From Bryobacterales bacterium (lineage in GTDB: Bacteria > Acidobacteriota > Terriglobia > Bryobacterales > Bryobacteraceae), in NCBI GenBank assembly GCA_003132905.1, contig PKZC01000105.1:12127-17978 (forward strand): a stretch of 5,852 nt of DNA. The letters run 5' to 3'. How positions within the stretch are numbered: position 1 is the stretch's first letter; the number at the start of each line of letters is the position of its first letter. Shown here one piece after another: positions 4,141-5,852 of this stretch. Position numbers and translations under genes: made by a program. The notes under the pieces were generated by a model, which worked only from the letters and a program-made list of their open reading frames with translations, did no database searches and was not told where the DNA came from.

Positions 4141-5852
4141 CTCAGTAAAATCACATCACAATTAGTCGTGCTGCCTAAATTGCACAGTCCAATGCGATTT
4201 GCATCATCGACTCTAAAATGGAATACGGGAATGGCGATTGCTCTCGTATTGTTCGCCATGTTCTTCTCGGCGTCGCCTGCGCACGCGCAGTTGGGCAATG
4301 TGACCGGGGTGAGCCAGAACGGCGATACGGTTACTTTGACCTGCGGTGCGGATCAGGAGATTATTCAAGTTTGCCAACCGGATCTAATCAAGGTGGATTA
4401 TCGGCCTGGAGGGTATGCCGACCCGGATACTCAGGTGATGGGCAATACGTCTTGGGGGCAACCTTCAGCCACCTTTAATACTAATGGTAATCCGATCACG
4501 ATCACCACATCGAATTTGATGCTGAAGATCGCAACAACGCCTTGTCGTCTCTCTTTATACAACTCGTCGAACGTCTTGCTCCTCCAAGAGCCCGCTGCCG
4601 GAGGCTTCTATCCTTCAAATAGTTCGAGTGGCAGCGGAGTTAACTTTACTTACGCCAATTCTGGCGCGAAGTTTTATGGAATCTTCGGGTATGGAGCTTA
4701 TGATGCGGCAGGCGGGTTGTTACTGGCAAACCGTGGTGGCGCGATCAACATGGGCGAACAGGGCGAGTGCGGTGCCCCGTTTGTCTGGAGTAATTTAGGA
4801 TTTGGCCTGCTGATCGACACGGGAGGCGGCCAGTTCAATATCGGCAGCGGATCGCTGAATCTAGCCGGATGTACCAAGGCGAATGTTGAGTGCTACCTTA
4901 TTGTCGATTCACCGACCCAAATCATACAGCGTGAGATGGATATTAGCGGGCATACGCCAATGTTCCCCAAATGGGCTATGGGCTTTGCCAACTCCCAATG
5001 GGGCTGCAACGAGGGGGAGATCCTCAATGTAATGACTACCTATCGCCAGAAGCACGAGCCGATAGATACGTATATTATAGATTTCGACTGGAAAAAGTGG
5101 GGACAAACGAATGGCGAGTGGACATGGAATCCCGGCAATTTCCCAGACGGTCCATCCGGGGTATTCTGCCAGGCGATTGCTTCGGAAGGGTTCAAAATGG
5201 TTGGGATTAATAAGCCGCGGGTTCACGTGAATCTGCCCGAAGGACAGTTTGTTTCAAGCAACGGATGGTGGTTTCCAAACGATCCGCCATTCACCGACTA
5301 TTTCGATGGACAGTTGGTTGACGATCTTGACTTCCTCATTCCAGCCGCTCGCAACTGGTGGGCTCAAAATCTGATGCAGGACGCCTTCTCCACCGGAGTT
5401 TCCGGATGGTGGAACGATGAAGGCGACGGGGACACAATCTACTTGGGCAACTTCGAGTACCTCAATTGGGACCAGGGAATTTATGAAGCCCAGCGCACAA
5501 TCACTAATCAGCGGGTCTTTCAATTGAATCGCGATTTCTTCCTGGGTGGCCAACGATACGCTTATGGGATGTGGTCAGGCGACATCGCCGGCGACTGGGG
5601 ATCAATCGCTGCTCAACGGGATCATATGCTTCAAGCGATTAATCTGGGCGAACGCCTGTGGGGGCAGGATACCGGTGGATTCACAAGCCACGCCACCGAT
5701 GAGGGATATGCGCGCTGGATGGAGTTCTCGGCTTTCGTTCCGATCTTTCGCGTTCACGGCGACCAATACAACCTGCGCCAGCCGTGGATCTTCGGGACTA
5801 ATGCGGAAGCTGCGGCAACGAAGGCAATGCGCCTTCGTTATTCTCTCATTCC
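4138..5852 (+). CDS. Secreted glycoside hydrolase family 31 enzyme (3' end outside window)
   Basis: The frame is open for 571 codons to the window edge. A signal peptide ends SASPAHA at residue 50 (hydrophobic core 32-45), so the enzyme is exported. The N-terminal mutarotase-like beta-sandwich shows FYGIFGYG (179-186) and PFVWSNLGFGLLIDT (214-228). The TIM barrel starts at FPKWAMGF (276-283), with IIDFDW (313-318). The predicted nucleophile is D427 in GWWNDEGD, the acid/base is D482 in WSGDI, and the substrate loops DTGGF (511-515) and RVHGD (538-542) are in place. All key GH31 residues are therefore present. The family cleaves or transfers alpha-linked glucose, xylose, galactose and related sugars; the activity here cannot be read from motifs. 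The end of the barrel and the C-terminal beta-sandwiches lie beyond 5852. Start choice: 4138 has a weak GGGGA site; 4192 gives a more usual 32-residue signal peptide; ATG 4066 and GTG 4084 are also in frame, after a stop at 4060. G+C looks lower than in the TPR gene. Confidence 0.95.
   Translation, partial: MLSKITSQLVVLPKLHSPMRFASSTLKWNTGMAIALVLFAMFFSASPAHAQLGNVTGVSQNGDTVTLTCGADQEIIQVCQPDLIKVDYRPGGYADPDTQVMGNTSWGQPSATFNTNGNPITITTSNLMLKIATTPCRLSLYNSSNVLLLQEPAAGGFYPSNSSSGSGVNFTYANSGAKFYGIFGYGAYDAAGGLLLANRGGAINMGEQGECGAPFVWSNLGFGLLIDTGGGQFNIGSGSLNLAGCTKANVECYLIVDSPTQIIQREMDISGHTPMFPKWAMGFANSQWGCNEGEILNVMTTYRQKHEPIDTYIIDFDWKKWGQTNGEWTWNPGNFPDGPSGVFCQAIASEGFKMVGINKPRVHVNLPEGQFVSSNGWWFPNDPPFTDYFDGQLVDDLDFLIPAARNWWAQNLMQDAFSTGVSGWWNDEGDGDTIYLGNFEYLNWDQGIYEAQRTITNQRVFQLNRDFFLGGQRYAYGMWSGDIAGDWGSIAAQRDHMLQAINLGERLWGQDTGGFTSHATDEGYARWMEFSAFVPIFRVHGDQYNLRQPWIFGTNAEAAATKAMRLRYSLI

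Noticed and set aside
1..5852. CRISPR arrays, tRNA or rRNA genes, transposases
   Set aside because: No regularly spaced direct repeats, cloverleaf-like segments, rRNA signatures or transposase motifs were seen on either strand.

Overview
The window looks like a chromosomal piece from a free-living, Gram-negative-type bacterium. A Verrucomicrobiota (Pedosphaera/Limisphaerales-like) or similar soil or freshwater heterotroph is the best guess. The guess rests on the large SGNH-plus-TPR protein, a secreted GH31 glycosidase, long non-coding spacers and weak ribosome-binding sites. It is an inference from gene style; there is no rRNA or marker gene here to prove it.

Layout. Positions 1-65 hold the first 21 codons of a leftward gene whose product starts with a signal peptide or membrane anchor. 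A 495-base divergent spacer follows (66-560). It contains a hairpin next to a -10-like box for the leftward gene, and a nine-codon mini-ORF with a better ribosome-binding site than the gene after it. Positions 561-2864 encode a 767-residue membrane-anchored protein: an SGNH/GDSL-hydrolase-like domain followed by six TPR repeats in exact 34-residue register. Positions 2865-4137 are a 1.27-kb gene-poor stretch with signs of past insertions and decay. It holds three copies of a 24-bp motif (two direct, one inverted), a 9-bp hairpin, a 44-codon fragment on the minus strand that I recognise as the N-terminus of a large helicase-type restriction endonuclease, a doubtful small minus-strand ORF, and a 15-bp perfect inverted repeat. 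From 4138 to the window end there is an incomplete gene for a secreted glycoside hydrolase family 31 enzyme. It runs off the edge, so it is easily missed by callers that need a stop codon.

Function. The two big genes are probably separate transcription units, each with a long upstream spacer. The GH31 enzyme should act outside the cytoplasm on alpha-linked oligo- or polysaccharides. The SGNH-TPR protein has no established role and may be an envelope enzyme or scaffold. By eye the GH31 gene is poorer in G+C than the TPR gene. I saw no CRISPR array, tRNA, rRNA, transposase or complete defence system. The most interesting part is the scarred region 2.89-3.28 kb, where the restriction-gene similarity stops exactly at the edge of an inverted repeat.
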